NCBI GenBank assembly: GCA_002317575.1
Contig: DCIH01000107.1
Span: forward strand, 3,682 to 12,567
Direction: 5' to 3'
Origin: Verrucomicrobia bacterium UBA1731
GTDB lineage: Bacteria > Verrucomicrobiota > Kiritimatiellia > RFP12 > UBA1067
DNA: 8,886 nucleotides
Positions 7,192-8,886 of this stretch are shown here, one piece after another (positions within the stretch are counted from its first letter, which is position 1; each line of letters begins with the position of its first letter). A model generated the notes under the pieces. The model was given only the letters and a program-made list of their open reading frames with translations, was not told the origin of the DNA and did not search any database. The translations under genes were made by a program, and so were the position numbers.

Positions 7192-7833
7192 TCAGAAAAA
7201 ATCCCCGTCGGACGCTATGGCGTCACACTTCTTGACGCCCGACTCGCGAGACTGCGCCGGCGCACTGCGTGAGGAGAATTCAATGTCACACTTACATGCC
7301 TTCGAACGCGAACACTCTGAAAATTCTGCACTGCATTGATCGGCAACATCGAGAATGCAGGGCAAGCATTCCGCATCCCATTCCCCAACCCACATGAACT
7401 CACCATGGTCGTTCATGCCCGACCAAAGCATCTCGACATCCATGGAGAAACAGTTCTGCGCAAGTCGCTCCTTTGCCTGCCTCGACATCACGACCATAAC
7501 GACATTCGTTTTCTCCGAAGTGGTCTCCTCGAAGACAACATGCCTGCCATTGGCCTTCTTGCCCCAATTGCATTTAGTTGTGAGAAATCGGACAAACTCC
7601 ATCTCTGCCAGAGAACGCGCCTTCTCGCAAAAACGGCGTTGATCAAGTTCTTTGTTATTGCGCAACGACCTGGGCACACTAGCTTTTCCGACGACCACAA
7701 GCGTGGAAATGCATCCTTTATCGTATGTGATGTCATGGACGCCGCGGGGAAGTTTCTTAACCCCTTCGATGTCGGCGGCATCGGCGGCACACACACACAC
7801 AAAGGCCAACGCGACCATCAATATCGTTCTCAT
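7192..7833 (-). CDS. Small exported cysteine-rich protein of unknown function
   Basis: I do not recognise this 213-residue protein. The start at 7833 is preceded by GGAGG six bases away; a longer reading from a GTG at 7854 would translate that ribosome binding site and is unlikely. Residues 1-19 form a signal peptide, MRTILMVALAFVCVCAADA, with an AxA-type cleavage site after Ala19. The cysteines at 13 and 15 do not sit in a proper lipobox. The mature part holds eleven cysteines, seven of them between residues 156 and 203, suggesting disulphides or metal binding outside the cytoplasm. The segment CEKARSLAEMEFVRFL (69-84) and the later VVMVVMSRQAKERL (111-124) give a faint resemblance to LPP20-like periplasmic proteins, which I cannot confirm. 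It follows the ATPase gene by 35 bases and precedes the channel-like gene by 69. Whether it belongs functionally to either is unknown. Confidence 0.8.
   Translation of the reverse strand: MRTILMVALAFVCVCAADAADIEGVKKLPRGVHDITYDKGCISTLVVVGKASVPRSLRNNKELDQRRFCEKARSLAEMEFVRFLTTKCNWGKKANGRHVVFEETTSEKTNVVMVVMSRQAKERLAQNCFSMDVEMLWSGMNDHGEFMWVGEWDAECLPCILDVADQCSAEFSECSRSKACKCDIEFSSRSAPAQSRESGVKKCDAIASDGDFF
7789..7800 (-). repeat. (GT)6 dinucleotide tract inside the signal-peptide codons
   Basis: Six GT units on the coding strand encode Val-Cys-Val-Cys at residues 12-15 of the exported protein. Gain or loss of one unit would shift the frame within the signal peptide. Six units is short for a hypermutable tract, so this is recorded as a repeat and not claimed as a switch. 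Confidence 0.85.
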
Positions 7834-7838
7834 TGCCC

Positions 7839-7843
7839 CTCCG
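7839..7843 (-). promoter_or_regulatory. Shine-Dalgarno deciding the start of the small exported protein
   Basis: GGAGG lies about 5-6 bases before the ATG at 7833. It places the start directly at the signal peptide (MRTILMVALAF) and argues against the GTG at 7854. Confidence 0.75.
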
Positions 7844-7868
7844 TTTCCGTTCACAATCCATCAGCCCG

Positions 7869-8886
7869 TCATTGGTCTTCCGTCACGCGCATGATTTCGC
7901 GCACGCTCGTCACGCCCGTGAACACCTTGTGCCAGCCGTCCTCGCGCAGCGTCTTCATGCCCTTGGAAAGCGCGAGGTCGCGGATTTGCGTCGCGTTCTG
8001 GCGCTTAATGATGGCGGACTCGATTTCCTCGTCGACCTCGAGCACCTCGAAGATGGCGCGACGGCCCTTGTAGCCCGTCTTGGCGCAGGATTCGCAGCCC
8101 TCGGGTTCGTAGACCGTCTGGCTCTCGGGCGCGTAGGGAAGATCGTAGTATTTCATGTCGAGCGGCGCCGCGCGGCGGCACTTCGGGCACAACCGGCGCG
8201 TGAGACGCTGGCCCATCACGCCCGCCACGGCGGACGCGATGAGGAACGGCTCCACGCCCATGTCCGTCAAACGCGGGAACGCGCCGGCGGCGTCGTTCGT
8301 ATGGAGCGTGGAAAACACCATGTGGCCCGTGAGGGACGCGTTGATCGCGATTTCGGCCGTTTCCTTGTCGCGGATTTCGCCCACCATGATCTTGTCCGGG
8401 TCCTGACGCAGAAACGCGCGCAACGTGCGGGCGAAGTCGAGGCCGATGTCCTTGTTCATCTGCACCTGGATGATGCCGTCCATCTGGTATTCGATCGGGT
8501 CCTCGGCCGTGAGGATGCGCACGTCCATCGTGTTCACTTCGTGGAGGAACGAATACAGCGAGGTCGACTTGCCGCTGCCGGTCGGTCCCGTCACCAGGAA
8601 GATGCCGTTCGGACGGCGGATGACCTTGTCCACCACCGCGAAGTCGCGCTCGGAGAAGCCGAGGTCGCACATCTTCACGAAGCTGCCGGCCTTGGCGAGA
8701 AGACGCAGGGAAATGGATTCGCCCCAGGCGCCCGGCATCGTCGAGACGCGGATGTCGATGTCCTCGCCGCCGAGGCGGATGCCGATGCGGCCGTCCATCG
8801 GCAAGCGTTTCTCTTCGATCTTCAGGTTCGCCATCACCTTGATGCGGGAAATGATGGCGGCCTTCAGGCGGTTCAGCTGCGGCGGC
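7869..8886 (-). CDS. GspE/PilB-type secretion or type IV pilus ATPase, C-terminal part (5' end beyond window)
   Basis: This is a hexameric cytoplasmic ATPase that drives type II secretion or type IV pilus assembly. The visible 338 residues include [20 protein letters not shown] (14-33), the conserved entry into the ATPase core. Walker A is GPTGSGKST (100-108). The Asp-box region is [12 protein letters not shown] (124-135), Walker B is [15 protein letters not shown] (166-180), and the His-box region is [13 protein letters not shown] (191-203). A four-cysteine zinc motif lies at C233, C236, C264 and C267, as in GspE and PilB. The true start lies beyond the right edge; the internal GTG-ATG near 8837 is not a start, because conserved coding sequence continues upstream of it. 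GspE and PilB are hard to separate here because the N-terminal domain and gene neighbours are missing, so I give no symbol. Confidence 0.95.
   Translation of the reverse strand, partial: PPQLNRLKAAIISRIKVMANLKIEEKRLPMDGRIGIRLGGEDIDIRVSTMPGAWGESISLRLLAKAGSFVKMCDLGFSERDFAVVDKVIRRPNGIFLVTGPTGSGKSTSLYSFLHEVNTMDVRILTAEDPIEYQMDGIIQVQMNKDIGLDFARTLRAFLRQDPDKIMVGEIRDKETAEIAINASLTGHMVFSTLHTNDAAGAFPRLTDMGVEPFLIASAVAGVMGQRLTRRLCPKCRRAAPLDMKYYDLPYAPESQTVYEPEGCESCAKTGYKGRRAIFEVLEVDEEIESAIIKRQNATQIRDLALSKGMKTLREDGWHKVFTGVTSVREIMRVTEDQ

Noticed and set aside
7834..7854. GTG start at 7854 for the exported protein
   Set aside because: The extension MNGNGGA is translated from the ribosome binding site itself and would sit awkwardly before the signal peptide.
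8005..8670. 221-codon minus-strand frame inside the ATPase gene
   Set aside because: It is an out-of-frame shadow, rich in Arg, Gly and Pro, of the well-conserved GspE/PilB frame.

Overview
The window is a run of five same-direction genes, all on the minus strand. Two conserved housekeeping-type genes, each cut by a window edge, flank three accessory genes. In order of transcription (right to left) they are: the C-terminal part of a GspE/PilB-type secretion or pilus ATPase (8886 to 7869, 5' end missing); a small exported cysteine-rich protein of unknown function (7833 to 7192); a membrane protein with a channel-like two-helix N-terminus, two Rossmann/TrkA-N-like domains and a C-terminal RyR domain (7122 to 4795); a 1258-residue protein with an N-terminal TIR domain and about 25 Sel1-like repeats (4780 to 1004); and the N-terminal third of the excinuclease subunit UvrA (970 to the left edge). 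Gaps between genes are 14 to 69 bases. I see no gene on the plus strand, no RNA gene, no CRISPR array and no insertion sequence or transposase. No stretch over 300 bases lacks a gene.

The organism is a diderm-type bacterium: it has a GspE/PilB ATPase and an exported protein with a classical signal peptide. A GC content of roughly 50-68%, Shine-Dalgarno-led starts and many Sel1-repeat proteins would fit a PVC-group bacterium (Verrucomicrobiota, Kiritimatiellota or Lentisphaerota) or a proteobacterium. The sequence alone does not settle this, and the assignment is a low-confidence guess.

The central pair is the most interesting part. The RyR-domain membrane protein and the TIR-Sel1 protein are 14 bases apart, and the Shine-Dalgarno sequence of the second overlaps the stop codon of the first, so they are almost certainly co-expressed. 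The TIR domain keeps the conserved glutamate in the position used for NAD+ cleavage by enzymatically active TIR domains. Its partner has nucleotide-binding-type folds and an RyR domain on a pore-like membrane anchor. This suggests a two-part stress or anti-phage module: a TIR enzyme, with a repeat array as sensor or scaffold, makes or consumes a nucleotide, and a membrane effector responds. That function is inferred. What the sequence shows is the domain content, the gene coupling and a modest local drop in GC between the flanking genes.
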